Shown here piece by piece: positions 12,253-24,100 of a DNA stretch of 64,000 nt. The first letter of the stretch is position 1. Each line of letters opens with the position of its first letter. The stretch comes from Corylus avellana (lineage: Eukaryota; Streptophyta; Magnoliopsida; Fagales; Betulaceae). The DNA is taken from NCBI RefSeq assembly GCF_901000735.1, contig NC_081543.1, positions 34,654,590 through 34,718,589 of the forward strand, given 5' to 3'. Below the pieces are notes generated by a model. The model did no database searches and was not told the DNA's origin. It was given only the letters and a program-made list of their open reading frames with translations. The position numbers and the translations under genes were made by a program.

Positions 12253-12349
12253 TGTTGAAGATAAAGATCGGTCTCATTTGAATTCAAATAAGTGCCCAGA
12301 TCCTTGGTAATATCTGAATTCAAATGAGTGCCGATCTTTATCTTCAACA
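12253..12349 (+). other. Long near-perfect hairpin in the leader intron
   Basis: Left arm 12253-12289 and right arm 12312-12349 pair over about 37 bp with one small mismatch/bulge. They start TGTTGAAGATAAAGATCGG and its complement; the loop is about 22 nt. It lies just inside the intron, about 20 bp after the (CT)n tract. It could be a recent inverted duplication or a small-RNA precursor-like fold; nothing in the sequence decides. Confidence 0.7.
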
Positions 12350-15020
12350 GTGAGGAAGGTGTAGAATGGTTGAAAATGATTTGGGTAGTTTATATTTTGT
12401 TTCGTATTTCTGGGTTTCTTTGATATTTTCTCTGTAACTTTCTATGGGCTTTAGCTATGTTATTTGGTGGCTCAATTTGGTGTTTATCTTTGTAAAATGC
12501 AACTCATTTCTTGAACTTCATTGGTCTTTTGAAGTTGGGTTTGGCTTCGTTTCGGTTTCCAAAGAATTTGCTATAGAATTAATGCTATATCATGCTGTTG
12601 GTTCTTGAGTATCTGCAGTTGAATAATCGATTGTTGCTTTCTTTACTGTCCTACGAAAACAAACGAATTATTTTGATTGTGACTAAATTGTTCGGCTTTG
12701 TATTTGATGATGAAAATACGCCAAAAAAAGAAACCTCAGAAAAGGGAATAAAGAAAGCGATGGTAAAATTTTCAGACATAGTCAGTTTGGAGAGTAGGAA
12801 AATAAGATGGGAACAATACCTTAATTGCGGTGTGGCTTCCATTTTCTTGCTTGGGTAGATACATGATGTTTCTGCAGCCTCAAAACAGCAGTGTAAAACA
12901 GAGTTAAACCATTCGTTCCTCTTAGTATGAATGGTTCTTTACTTCTTTACTTGAATTGTGGGTTATTTTAAATAAGAAGATTGTGAACTAAAAGTAAAAG
13001 ATTTACGCTTTTCTTTCTCAGCGGTTCTTTTTTCCCTTAGAAAGAAATTGTTGGAAACCTTTCATCTGTGCAAACGAAACAAAATCTCTTCAGTGATTTT
13101 CTTGCGCGTTTTCTTATTACTATGCACAAGGAAGATGATTGGAGTTGAGTGTAAAAGGGCTCCTTTTTAAAGTAAAAGTGTGTGGCAATCGTTGATCTGG
13201 TTTAGTCTTAGTATTAGCTACTAGATTTGGGTTGTTTTATTTACTTGAGTTGGATGAATTTATGTTATATTCATATTATCTTATCTCTTTTCAAATTTAC
13301 CCTTATGTTTAAAGTTGCTGAAAATTTGATCATGATACATTATTTTTGGTAATTGTAAATTTGGTTTATGAAATATATTTCTTTAATATTTTATTGAAGA
13401 TAAATTATCGAATATAATACTAGCTGCCTTGGCTTGTAGTATGATAGGTGTATTATGATATATATTGTGATAGATATCAACGCCAGCCACAAGTTTTGAC
13501 TTTTATAATAATGGAGAAGAGATTGTACAAAAATAAAGCTCAACAAGATCAAGATAATTAGTTTACAAAGGTATTCAAAACTTTTTTTAAGTATTAATTT
13601 GGCATTATATTTTCTTTGCTTGAACTAACATCTTTGGTGCTATGTTTGCTTCTTCTTCTTTTTGGAGGGGGAGAACTTAGTCTGTACTAGTTCATAGGGT
13701 CCAATATGATATCTCTTCCTTTGAATGTTAGATATGTGTTTAATGTCATTAGTGTTCATGTTTGTAAGGAAAAAAAAAATTTATACGAGATTGAAGAAAA
13801 ATGAGATACATTTTATTAAGTCATGAAGTGAGGTTTTTTTTTATGGACCTCCTAATAGTTGATATATTTTTTTTCTTTCTACATTAATATGAGTTATTGG
13901 TTGGCCATCTATATTTAATATATAGGCATTCACCTGAAAGCATAGATTTGCTGACATTTAACAAGTTCGGAGCTTGCCGAAAGCTTAGAGGGGAACAAAG
14001 AGTAAAATGTGTAATGTGAACTTTATTTTATTTTATTTCTTTATATGAGAAAACGGAAAACTCGTTTTAAATTTAACACGGGTCATTGCTTAGCCTAGTT
14101 GAATTGAGCTTCTAATTTTTTCTTCAATAACTGAATGTTTAAATTTCCTTTTTACCCATCAATTGTTTGGCATTCAGATTAAGCCTTATTTAACTTTTTT
14201 GGTCGTGAAACTTTGTTTTAGCTTGCTTTGGTGTTTATTATTTAAAAGATGTTTTTTTAGGAGTTCATAAACTATGACTTCAGCCATAAAAAGAAGGAAA
14301 TATTTCATGAATTCTGATTTGATTTACGTTGGCAGTCTTGCATGCTCCAGAGAGAGTTTTCTTTTCTGGTTTGTGGTTTAGAAGGCATGTAATGTTTCAT
14401 AAAGGCATGTATGTCATGTATATACAAGTCTTGTATTTTTTTTCCCCCTCTTTTTTGTTTTTTACCGTAGCAAATTCATGGCAAAAACCTCCCCTTAAAA
14501 TTCCTTCGGTTCTTTTGGTAAAAAGTAACAGCTAATCATGCTTTATTTTTACCACAGAGTACAAAGAAACAGAACACACTAGTTGCAAATTCTGTGTAAA
14601 GAAAAACTAAAGACATGGTCTGTCATAGTTTGAGTTGATTTTAGAACCGTCATTTACCACCATTGGGGTTTGCTTTTGATATTGATTGTTTTTATATGGA
14701 GGGCCTTCAGGGTGAAGCTTGGCGTGTCAGCTTCTTTACCTTTAGTGGAGCAATTGCATTTTGCACCCTTTTCACATCTTTTTTTTTGTTTTTTTTTTTT
14801 TTTCATATGATGAAATATAATGTTATGGAAACTGGTTAGTTTTATGTACCTTTGGCTATGAATTTAATTTATGAATTCACATGTAAAAAATATGTTTCAA
14901 GAGAATGGTACAAGACATGTGAGTGAATTGTGGAATTTGTATTCTGTGAAAGTAGCATGTAAATATTTTGTAATGAGGAATTGTATTCCTCCTAGAAAAT
15001 TATGAACCAATAAGAAAGAT
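12350..15020 (+). other. Leader-intron interior, no gene seen
   Basis: AT-rich intronic DNA with poly-T runs (14780-14805). I could not place any exon of a recognised protein here. Open frames at 12592-12858 and 14329-14535 have no familiar motif and no splice context. Confidence 0.4.
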
Positions 15021-15490
15021 GATAGTGGTAGTTACCGGGTTTGTTAAAATGATAATGTAGCAGTAACTACCAGGGATTGTAAATTGTTGATTGAAGGGGA
15101 TTGGAAGCGGTGCCACTTGGATTGATAGCGATAGGAGTAGCTACTGGGGAAATGTGAACATTATGAAAGCAGTATAACCGGGAATGATGACAGTAGTAGT
15201 AGCTACTGCCTACTGGGATGGAAAGCAATATTACTGGGATTGATAGCAGTAGCAGTAGCTACTGGCGAAATGTGAAAATTATAATAGCGGTATACCAGGA
15301 TTGCTAGTAGTAGCAGTAGCTACCGGGGAATGTGAAATTTTGATAGCGGTATACTGGGATTGTTAGAGGTAGCAGTAACTAATGAGAAGTGTGAAAATTA
15401 TGGGTATACTGGGATGGTTAGTGGTAGCGGTAGCAGTAGCTACCAAGGAATATGAAGATTATGATAGCGGTAGCAACAACTATCGGGAAA
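15021..15490 (+). repeat. Minisatellite-like tandem repeat (unit about 55-60 bp)
   Basis: About eight diverged units follow one another. Each has a GTAGCAGTAGCTAC core, then a GGGAAATGTGAAAATTATGA-like arm, then AGCGGTATACTGGGATTG. Within the core the trinucleotide AGT/AGC is itself reiterated. Downstream (15660-15990) is a stretch with GACTCACC-like and GGGAGTGACA text reminiscent of plant LTR ends, so the array may sit inside an old solo LTR. That second point is weak. Confidence 0.75.
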
Positions 15491-16820
15491 TAGACAATGG
15501 CATAATTGCCTTGAGATTTTAAAAGAAGAAAGAGAACATATTTTATTTTGAAAAACTAATGATTTCTAGAAAGAAATGAGTAATTTGGTCACAGGGTTGT
15601 GTTATTGATGTATTTATTTACTTGTTTATTTATCATGTTGAAATTATTGATATTGTTGTTTACTTACTGAGTCGTGTACTCACCATTCAACCTGTAAATT
15701 TTATTTATAGAGAAAATAAAGTGTGGTGTTAACCCGCAGGATTAGAGGGAATTACTAAGACAAAGGCCTCGACTTGACGCTCTAGACATCAACAGAAGAT
15801 AAGATAAATTTTTATATGATTGAGGTTTTAGTGCTCTGGTTTATTGGACAGTGGATTGAAAGTTTAAAATTTTCCACTGTTCTAGCTTTGTCAAATATTT
15901 CTTTCTCTTTTCTGCTGTGAATTTGAAACAAGTTTAGTTTACACCTTGAGGTTTCATCTTTATTGTAGATTAGAAGTCGGGAGTGACATGTTTATACTAG
16001 AGTGTGGCAAAGCTTGGAATTATTTTTGTGCTCCTTTTCCACAAGAGACTACTTATCAAAAAGATCACTTTTGCCCCCATTCTAACCCATGATAAAGTGT
16101 TGTTTTTCTTCTTTTAGTTTGCGTAACTGTTGAAGCAGTGTTGATGATTGTTAAATCACTAATTGCCCTAAAAGTTTAAGTTGATAGGAAGATGTAAATT
16201 TAATCATTTAATTAACATTTTAACAATCCTCCTCATGTGTGGGCTTAAAGTCCAACGTGTAAAATATTTAATTGAAATGAGGGATGAATTGATGCAGACA
16301 ATGTTTGAACTCAAGACTTCTGTTATGATACCATGTTAAATCACTACTTGTTCCAAAAGTTTAAGCCGATAATAAGAGGTAAATTTAATAATTTAATTAA
16401 CACTTTAACAATGATGGTTATAGCTACAAGTTGCTAACTTTTCCTTAATGTAATCAACAGTTCGCATTATGAAACTATCTGCCACTATCCTCACTGCCTT
16501 TAGAACTAGGCTCATATTATAACCTTTTGAGGGTTATCTAGTTCATTAGCACATCATTACGTTTCATTGATGCATATCTTTGTGACACTTCTTCTTGGTA
16601 ATTGCAATTTGAATTCAGGCCAGTTATACCAAAAAAGAAACTACTCTGTTGATTAGATAACAAATTCTGAAGTGATAAATTTGATCATTCAGATTCCATT
16701 ACCTTACAGTTTTTTTGATCTTAAAGCATCTGGGTAGCTTTTGGTACTCTGTTAGACCAACAATGGTGTCTAGTATTTAGAATGCTCCAATAATTGAAGC
16801 AGTTTAATGGGCTTTGGCAG
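15491..16820 (+). other. Leader-intron remainder
   Basis: Apart from possible old LTR sequence to about 15990, there is a direct repeat of the type GTTTAAGYYGATARRAAGA...TTTAAT at 16170-16235 and 16360-16410. No exon is recognised. Confidence 0.35.
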
Positions 16821-16826
16821 CAACAT

Positions 16827-17147
16827 ATGGGAACCAGGGGAGTCATTGGGGATAAGTGGTCTATGAGGGTTCTGTGGCTCTGTGCAATTGGAAGTGCGGT
16901 CGGTATGCATCCCTAACTCCTTTTTTGTCAAAGTTTTATTCAAGTTATCCTATTTGGTTGCCAAAACAACATATTCTGAGTTTATTTGGAATAATTTCAT
17001 TACTCTTCTCTGTTGGTGGTGATTACTACTTGTTTAGGCCTGTACATGGTCGCCGTAGAAAGACAAACACAGAACAGGAATCGCATGTTGGCTGAGAATT
17101 TGAAGGCTATGGAAAGTGAAGGAAGTACCGAGCATGAGCGTGCTTAA
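16827..17147 (+). CDS. Small single-span membrane protein (61 aa), function unknown
   Basis: Two coding exons, 16827-16902 and 17038-17147, join with GT-AG borders in a continuous frame of 61 codons plus TAA. The protein starts MGTRGVIGDKWSMRVLW, followed by one hydrophobic segment at about residues 15-32 (VLWLCAIGSAVGLYMVAVE). It ends in a charged, Gln/Asn/Glu-rich tail. The short basic N-terminus before a single span, and a soluble acidic tail, resemble small inner-mitochondrial or ER tail proteins. I believe it is a conserved plant family of unknown function rather than a chance frame, because intron phase, acceptor-to-ATG spacing and composition all fit. No function is claimed. Confidence 0.7.
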
Positions 17148-18451
17148 AATACAGACATATTAACATGACGAAGAGTTTGTATAAACAATTTTTTCTTTCT
17201 TATCCTTCTTTTCGCCTGCTCGTTGATGTCACTGGCTTTTGTCTCTGTGATAATAAGCTGTTTATTTTCAAGTTTTGGGGGATGATAGTGTCTTAACAAG
17301 TCAGATGGTATCTTCTAACCAGGCGAAAATAAAGAATGACTCAGAACTTTTGGTGCTTGAACATTTTACATTTTCACCTGCTGCCCTTCTCCTTATTTGA
17401 TGCCAATAATTGATCATGCGCTTAAAAAATTGGTGCTTGAAGGGTATATTATTGGAAATACCAGTAGAAAGTGTAATATTATTGGGTTCACGCTAAGTTC
17501 CGTAAGTGCAACCCATGCCAGCAACGATTGCCATTAGACTTTCATGCAAATCACCGGAAATGCGTTTTCCAATGCAGTTAGTAGTATTTGTTCGTTAGGA
17601 GTGCATTACGCATGGCTTCTATAGGCTTTGATGACAAAATCACTAGTATGGTAGTACCCATTCGCTGGAATTATTTTATCAATAATATTTTTAGATGTAA
17701 TAAAATAAAATTTTAATTATGAAATGAAGAGGATTTTTGTTCCCAGTTGCGAGGGGGAATGGGATTCGAAATGGAAACGAGTAATTTCGTAGTCGATATT
17801 TTATTTTATTTCAATATTCTAATGAAATGACTTAGTTTCATTTCATATTATATTAATCATTAACTGGGCATGTCAGATAATCTCCCGCCTTCGAAGTTAA
17901 ATAAGTAATTTCATTATTGGAAACACAAAAAAGGGTTACTAAGTAATACATGTAAGTTAGATCCATAATGTAAAAATGTTGATTCGAGTTTGTAGCTTAT
18001 AGAGTAGAGGCCATGAATTTGATTGGTTCCATTGGGAACTTTTGATCTTACAATATGTAGAAATGTAATGGTGGTGTTTCATAGTTTTGATGTGACATAA
18101 AAATAAAAAATAATTTTGAGTGTTTTTGTGTGAAAAAAATTGTTTATTAATGTTTTAATTTTTTTGGGTAGAAATAGAAAAAGAAAAAATAGAAGATGTT
18201 AGCATAAAAGGCTGTTGAAAATGACTAAGAAGGGGAGAAGGAGCACGTACTCCCCCACTTATGCGACTCACACAGCGCACATGACTCCGGATTCCAGGAA
18301 CAAACAGCTGCAGGCTTTTGGTGCTTTGTATTGCCATTTCCCGCAAAAACTTACTCTCTATATCGACAAAACCCATGAAGACCTCTGATGAGTATAAGTA
18401 ACCCAAGACCTGATCTTCAGAGCCATAGCACTTAAAAAGTACTGAATCAAG
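17148..18451. other. Intergenic region and promoter of the glycine-rich protein gene
   Basis: No gene seen. A TATA-like GAGTATAAGTAA at 18390-18401 lies about 50 bp before the next ATG and could be its core promoter. An alternative is TCTATATCGA at 18356-18365. Confidence 0.4.
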
Positions 18452-19423
18452 ATGGCCCCACTAAGATGTGGTTTCGTGGGTTTGTTGGTATTGCTTTGCT
18501 TAAGCTTCAGCAGTGGCAGGGAGCTGTTGCAGACTGAAGGTGACAAAAAACTTGAAGCAGAAAAATGTCGCACCGGCTCTACTGGTCTGGGGATAGGAAC
18601 TGGCATTGGCTTTGGTATTGGTACTGGCAGTGGCTCCGTTGGTGAGGGGATAGGAGCTGGCATTGGCTTTGGTAGTGGCAGCGGCAGTGGCTCTGTTGGT
18701 CAGGGGGTAGGAACTGGCACTGGCTTTGGTAGTGGCCGCGGCAGTGGCTCTGTTGGTCAAGGTGTAGGCACTGGCTTTGGCTCTGGCTCTGGCTCTGGCG
18801 GTGGCACGGGTGGTGGGGGTGGCACTACTAGTCAAGGGTTTGGTGGCTGCCCAGGATATCCAGGAGTTGTATTTTGGCCTGGTTCTTGCCCCCCACCATC
18901 CGGAATTGGTGGTAGTCAAGGGTTTGGTGGCTGCCCAGGATATCAAGGAATTGTATTTTGGCCTGGTCCTTGCCCCCCACCACCCGGGATGGGTGTTGGA
19001 TCTGGTTATGGCACAGGAGCCGGAACTGGATATGGCTCTGGTAGTGGAGTTGGAATGGGATACGGTTCAGGTAGCGGAACTGGATACGGCCCAGGTAGTG
19101 GAGTTGGAACTGGATATGGCTCAGGTAGCGGAACGGGATACGGCCCAGGTAGCGGAGTCGGATTGCTTGAAAATAAAAGCGCTAGAGACATGAAACACTT
19201 CCCTGGAGAAAATCCTCAACCATACGGTGGCTATCAGCCGCCTATTTCTGCACAAATTTGTCAACGGTGTCTTCAATATGGCGCACAACTTTGTCAACGG
19301 TGTCTTCAGTATGGATATCCTCCAAAATCGAACATTTTGGACGGAAATAAGCCTGCTCAATACGGGGCCCGTAAGCCCATCAAGGAAGATGCTAAACCCA
19401 GCTCACCAAAATTGTCAAATTAG
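18452..19423 (+). CDS. Secreted glycine-rich protein with Cys-Pro modules (323 aa)
   Basis: A single exon starts at ATG 18452 in good context and ends at TAG 19421-19423. Residues 1-23 form a signal peptide (basic start, Leu/Val core, small residues before RELLQ), so it enters the secretory pathway, probably for the cell wall. Residues about 42-125 are GSGSVGxGxGxGxGFG repeats of roughly 20 residues. Two copies of a GGCPGYxGxVFWPGxCPPP module follow (about 130-177), then GYGSGSGxGxGYGPGSG repeats (about 180-232). The C-terminal domain is hydrophilic with two copies of an 11-residue QxCQRCLQYGA unit (about 265-287) and a lysine-rich end. It resembles glycine-rich structural wall proteins, but the Cys modules are not from a family I can name. 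Repeats at DNA level suggest expansion by slippage. Confidence 0.8.
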   Translation: MAPLRCGFVGLLVLLCLSFSSGRELLQTEGDKKLEAEKCRTGSTGLGIGTGIGFGIGTGSGSVGEGIGAGIGFGSGSGSGSVGQGVGTGTGFGSGRGSGSVGQGVGTGFGSGSGSGGGTGGGGGTTSQGFGGCPGYPGVVFWPGSCPPPSGIGGSQGFGGCPGYQGIVFWPGPCPPPPGMGVGSGYGTGAGTGYGSGSGVGMGYGSGSGTGYGPGSGVGTGYGSGSGTGYGPGSGVGLLENKSARDMKHFPGENPQPYGGYQPPISAQICQRCLQYGAQLCQRCLQYGYPPKSNILDGNKPAQYGARKPIKEDAKPSSPKLSN

Positions 19424-19767
19424 CCAGCCAATGAAGCCCACTATTAGTTCGAGCATGACACGTGTCAACGTCTAATTAAGAAAATACCTAGCAATAAAAG
19501 CTTATGAGAAGATGTTTATTTATTTATTTTTTATCTGATTCAACGCATAGTCTCTTGACATAAGAACTTTTTTCAAAAAAAGTAAATCTTTCAGACTTCC
19601 ATTAAAATTTAAGGAGAAATATTTTGCTAAGCAAATACAATATTTTAAATAAAGACTTGACACTTTTCCATTCAAACTTGCTCCAATATTTGGCGAAGAG
19701 CGAGCTGCTTTCGTTAAATAGTGAGCTACTTTGCTGACTTTACTATTAGTATGCTCCACATACTATT

Positions 19768-20372
19768 AATTCATATGGTTTACATTGATTTACAATTAAC
19801 TTCCTACGATATTAAAATAAATTCATATGTTTCTAGGATATGTCAAAAAAATAATTTAATCCTTATGGTCAAATTTCATCAAAACATTTGATGGATTCTG
19901 TTAGGTGTCACGTTAGTGCAATAAAATGACATGTGTTACCCTTAATAAAAAATATATATAAATATTAAAAATATTTTTTAAAAAAATTAAAGAAATTAAA
20001 AACTTAAAATTTTAATTTTAATTTTTTTTTAAAAAAAAACAAATGAAGGGGTGTGGCTTGCGAGCCACCTCTGGGTTGGCTCGTAGGCCACCTCTTCAGC
20101 AATTACCCCTTTTCTTTTTTCTTTTCTTTTTTTTTTAAAAAATTAAGTTTTTAATTTCTCTAATTTTTATTTTTATTTTTTTATATTTTTATTAAGAGTG
20201 ACACATGTTATTTTATTGGCTATGATATATCACTTAACATAATTTATCAAATGTTTTCACAGAATTTAACTACACAACTAAATTACTTTTTTAACATACC
20301 ACATCGACTTCTAAGTATATTTTGATATAGAACTAATTGTAAATTAGGTAAATCACATGAACTGATTTTGCA
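19768..20372. repeat. Large fold-back element (MULE-like) with GC-rich core
   Basis: Arms of about 200 bp are inverted copies. Left text such as GATTTACAATTAACTTCCTA, AACATTTGATGGATTCTGTT and AATAAAATGACATGTGTTAC recurs, with changes, as the complement near the right end. The centre is (A/T)-homopolymer-rich around a core, GTGGCTTGCGAGCCACCTC and GGCTCGTAGGCCACC (20052-20092). No coding capacity. Confidence 0.7.
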
Positions 20373-20639
20373 TTTTTTTTTCTTTCCATATTTTGAATAA
20401 AGACTCGACTCTTTTCCATCCAAACTTGCTCCAATGATTGGCGAAGAGCTGCTTTCACTAAATAGTGAGATGCTTAATTGACTTTCCTATTAATGTGCTT
20501 TCCTATACCATGACTGAAAACTATTTAACATAATTTTCATGTTATCAATCAATTGACTATACCAACAACAACATCCATCCCGCCGCAATGCAATTAAGCA
20601 TAGTTGAGAGGGTTGTTGCTGTCCAAAGCGGCAGCACCG

Positions 20640-20815
20640 AGAGTAAAAAAAATTATAGGCCGGTAGCGGTTTGTAATTTTTTCAAAACTTACAATCGCTA
20701 ACATTAATTACCTAGACGGTTAGTAATTTTTCCTAACCGCCTTAAAAAACAGTTAGCAATTAGTGCGGTTAGCGGGTAGTTATTAACCGCTAGTCTTTTC
20801 ACACCTGCACCTTAG
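20640..20815. repeat. hAT-like MITE, second copy of the CGGTTAG family
   Basis: GGTAGCGGTTTGTAATTTTT at the left is mirrored by GTTATTAACCGCTAGTCTTT at the right, with repeated CTAACCGC and GGTTAGCGG motifs between. It shares blocks with 9975-10155. Together with the flanking plain AT-rich sequence up to 21160 this is intergenic DNA. Confidence 0.55.
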
Positions 20816-21162
20816 CACATACACACGGCCATGTAACAAATATTATTCTTCCTAACAAAGAAACATTTTTATGCTGCAGAAGTGTCTTTTCCTTCTACGT
20901 TTGTTGTTGCTGCGCTCCACTATTAAAGGGATGAACTTTTTTAGGATAAAAAGCTGAGAAACTAGAATCTGATATCATCACTATTTTCTAAGTATACGAA
21001 TCTGTTACATGGAAAGCTCGTATATTTGACATGTACTTAATCATGAAAAGCTCGTATATAGACTCTCTAAATTTTTTTTTTTTTTTTTTACTGTAATCCA
21101 AATAAGACCTAAACTTATCAAACACGATATATATATATATTTTTTTTATCACCATTGTTACT

Positions 21163-24100
21163 TCATTCTCCTCTGGTTGGCATAGAGAAAGATCTTGGAA
21201 TACCATCCGCCTTAATCGTCAAGGTGACTGATGAAGAAATTGACGCGGAGGGTCGAAGCAGAGGTGTACCTATCCTGCTTGAGGTTTCATTAGCAACTGG
21301 TGAAGGACTGGTTGCAATAGCAGAAGCTGGCTGTAACTCGATTTCAGTACATGAAACATCGCCAGTTTCGGGGGCATCGAGCAATTCATGATCATCTTCC
21401 TCAATTGACATTACTGTGCTTGTGTCAGTGTGTATAGTAGAGTCATCAGTGAAAAAACCATGCCGCCGCCGCCTCCTCCTGGCTGCCTTCCCCCATCCAT
21501 GTATAGTCTCCCTTATCCTCTGAGGAATTAAGGCTGCCTTATAGTTTGTTCCCATCTGAAAAGAAGAGCAAAAAAAAAAAAAAAACCCATTACTTTAAAG
21601 AATCTTAGTAGATGAAATGTGAAGGCACCAAGCATTTGCCTTAATGTGATCCATATTAAATGCTTCATTGATGCATCTTTATTGCGTACTGTATACAATC
21701 TTGCACACATAGCTTATCTTCGAGTAATACTATAAGTCTTCCTAAAGTCCTCCTAGAATCATCCCAAATGTGATGTGGCTTTTAAAATTACCGTTGAATT
21801 TGAGATGTGATTTATTGACTTTTGATCTATTAGTGATTTTAAAAGCCACATCACATTTGTGATGGCTCTAAGTAGACTCTAGGAAGACTTATAGCATTAC
21901 TCTTTATCTTCAACAACAATAGACAGCAAAATAAGGCAAACCCACTATCCTACCCGTAACGCAGTGTCTGGATTTACTGCTACAAAATAACATGGAAAGA
22001 CCAGAAATAAATTTAGTAACTATGTCCAGTTAAGTTTTTTGTTATTCATAGGCGTTCAAAAATTATCTGCAAAGCAATATAACTAGCAAACATTAATTGT
22101 ACACCCTAAAATTTCAAGCAAGTCAATAGAAAGTTTTGTACTATGTTTTAGACTTCAAAAATCCAAAAGTACATCACAAATGCCCATCAAGTTCGAAAGA
22201 AGCTTCATCGTCCGATTAATTTTTTTTAAAAAAATAAATAAATAAATTGCAGAGCAGGTTATAGTTGAGGTTTAAAGCAGGCTAAGAGACAAAACATATG
22301 TATCTCAGAGTGTGAGTTGTATTGACCTATAAAAATAGAAGTTTATCAGTCAAACTCTGACCATCAAAATGAGCATGTTCTCAAAGATCAGTTCCCACCA
22401 AGAATTATAATTAGTTTGCTTTTGTTGCAGAAGTAAATTCCTCAATAAATCACATTTCCTATCGAATTTATAAATATGTAATCTCAAGCATATGCTATAT
22501 TTCAACTCTAACTGTTTACACGTAATAATACCTGAGTAACCAGTGCATATAGTGGCAAGGTGCTGTAGCTGCAGACGAACTGTCCAGCAAACCTACAAGA
22601 TAATGACAGTTAAAAAGTGCCCATGAAAGTAACATGTCCTGAACAGGATCATCACAGCTAGTTCAAAGTATGCCTACCCCAAAATCAGCCTTAGGTACAC
22701 CAGAAAATGATTCCTAATAAAGCAAGAACCATACCCAAACTGCCACTGTAAGCATATAAAAAAGAGATAGTTTAGTTGAACTGCATAGATCCTCCATCCT
22801 TGGATATTTAAGTAAAGGAGAAAAAATCATCCCAATGGCCAAAATGGGTTGACAGGGCCACCCCATAAGTTTTCAATTTTTATTTTATTTTATTTTATTT
22901 TATTTTATTTATTTTTTAAGGTTTAGTTTTTTAATTTCTTAATTATTTTTATTTTTTTTAGGACACTTGGCATTTGTATGTGACGATACGTGTGACGAAA
23001 TGTGACCGATGTGCTAAGTTGATATTTTCCCATAAGTCAGATATCATTTGTTATAAGATTTGAAACGCAGGTGGAAAAAAATAAAAATGTGCAAACTATG
23101 TACTAAAAAAGTAATCAATCCTAAAATTTTAAAGAAAAACTAAAAATAAAGATTTCATTGTGAATACTTTATTTTGTAACCTCTTAAATGTTTCTATATA
23201 TATATTTTAAACAGCTTAGTCAAAATCAAATCATTTTCTCAAACTAATCTTTGTAAAATGATGAACAGGAAACACAGGAGAGAGAAAGAGTACAGAGAAG
23301 ATGAGCAATTAAAAAATAGAAATAAATTTCCAAGTTAATATGAGATTGGTCAATATTGAGTTGAAAAAGTCATCTCGAGCACTCCAAATACCAATCTAGT
23401 CAAGGAAGAGAAAGTACCCAGAACCAAAAGAATGAAGCCAATTCAAATGCATTCTGCAAAGATAGGTAAAATAAAGAAAAAAAACATACTCATCAGTTTT
23501 ACTTGCCAGATTGAAAAGTAAAGAACAGATCATTCAAAAAAGAAAAAGAAAATAACTTTGCAACTATCTGCAGATGCATCATAATAACTTTTGCCAACCT
23601 GGAACAGAATAAAATGGATCAAGGACAACAATAGTTCTGGCTTCTTAAACCAGAAAAGATCATTCCGAGGCCTCAGCTTTGCTCCTGGGAAGAATCCAGT
23701 TAGGCCTGCATTCTCTAATGCCAAGGTTGCAATAACATGCTGCAGCTTTGTGCCCACTAGAAGAACAAGCTGCATGCAAACATGTAGAACCAAATTACAT
23801 GACATGTACGCCGGGGAACTTGCAGCCATGTAACAAATCTTTAGGTAGATGAAGGTCCCAGCAACTGGAGATTTAATTTTAAGGTGTAATATGTTGATTT
23901 CTTATGTATATGTAAGTTTGTCAACAAACATCTATGCTGCCACTTTAGAATGTACAATGCATTCAATCAGCACAGAAGTACTGCGAAAGCTACAAATGGA
24001 AAAAGAAAGAAAAAGAAAACTTACTGAAACAGGAATGATCGCTATCCAGAAATATAGATTAGACCCTGTATCAAGCACCAGAAAAAAAATGAGTTCAGAT

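Noticed and set aside
15660..15990. Solo LTR in the leader intron
   Set aside because: Some LTR-like text is present (GGGAGTGACA), but no matching start or target duplication could be found, so it is not listed as a feature of its own.
18500..18946. Open frames antisense to, or in another frame of, the glycine-rich gene
   Set aside because: They are shadows of the Gly-repeat codons (Ala/Thr or Pro repeats on the other strand) and lack independent start context or signals.
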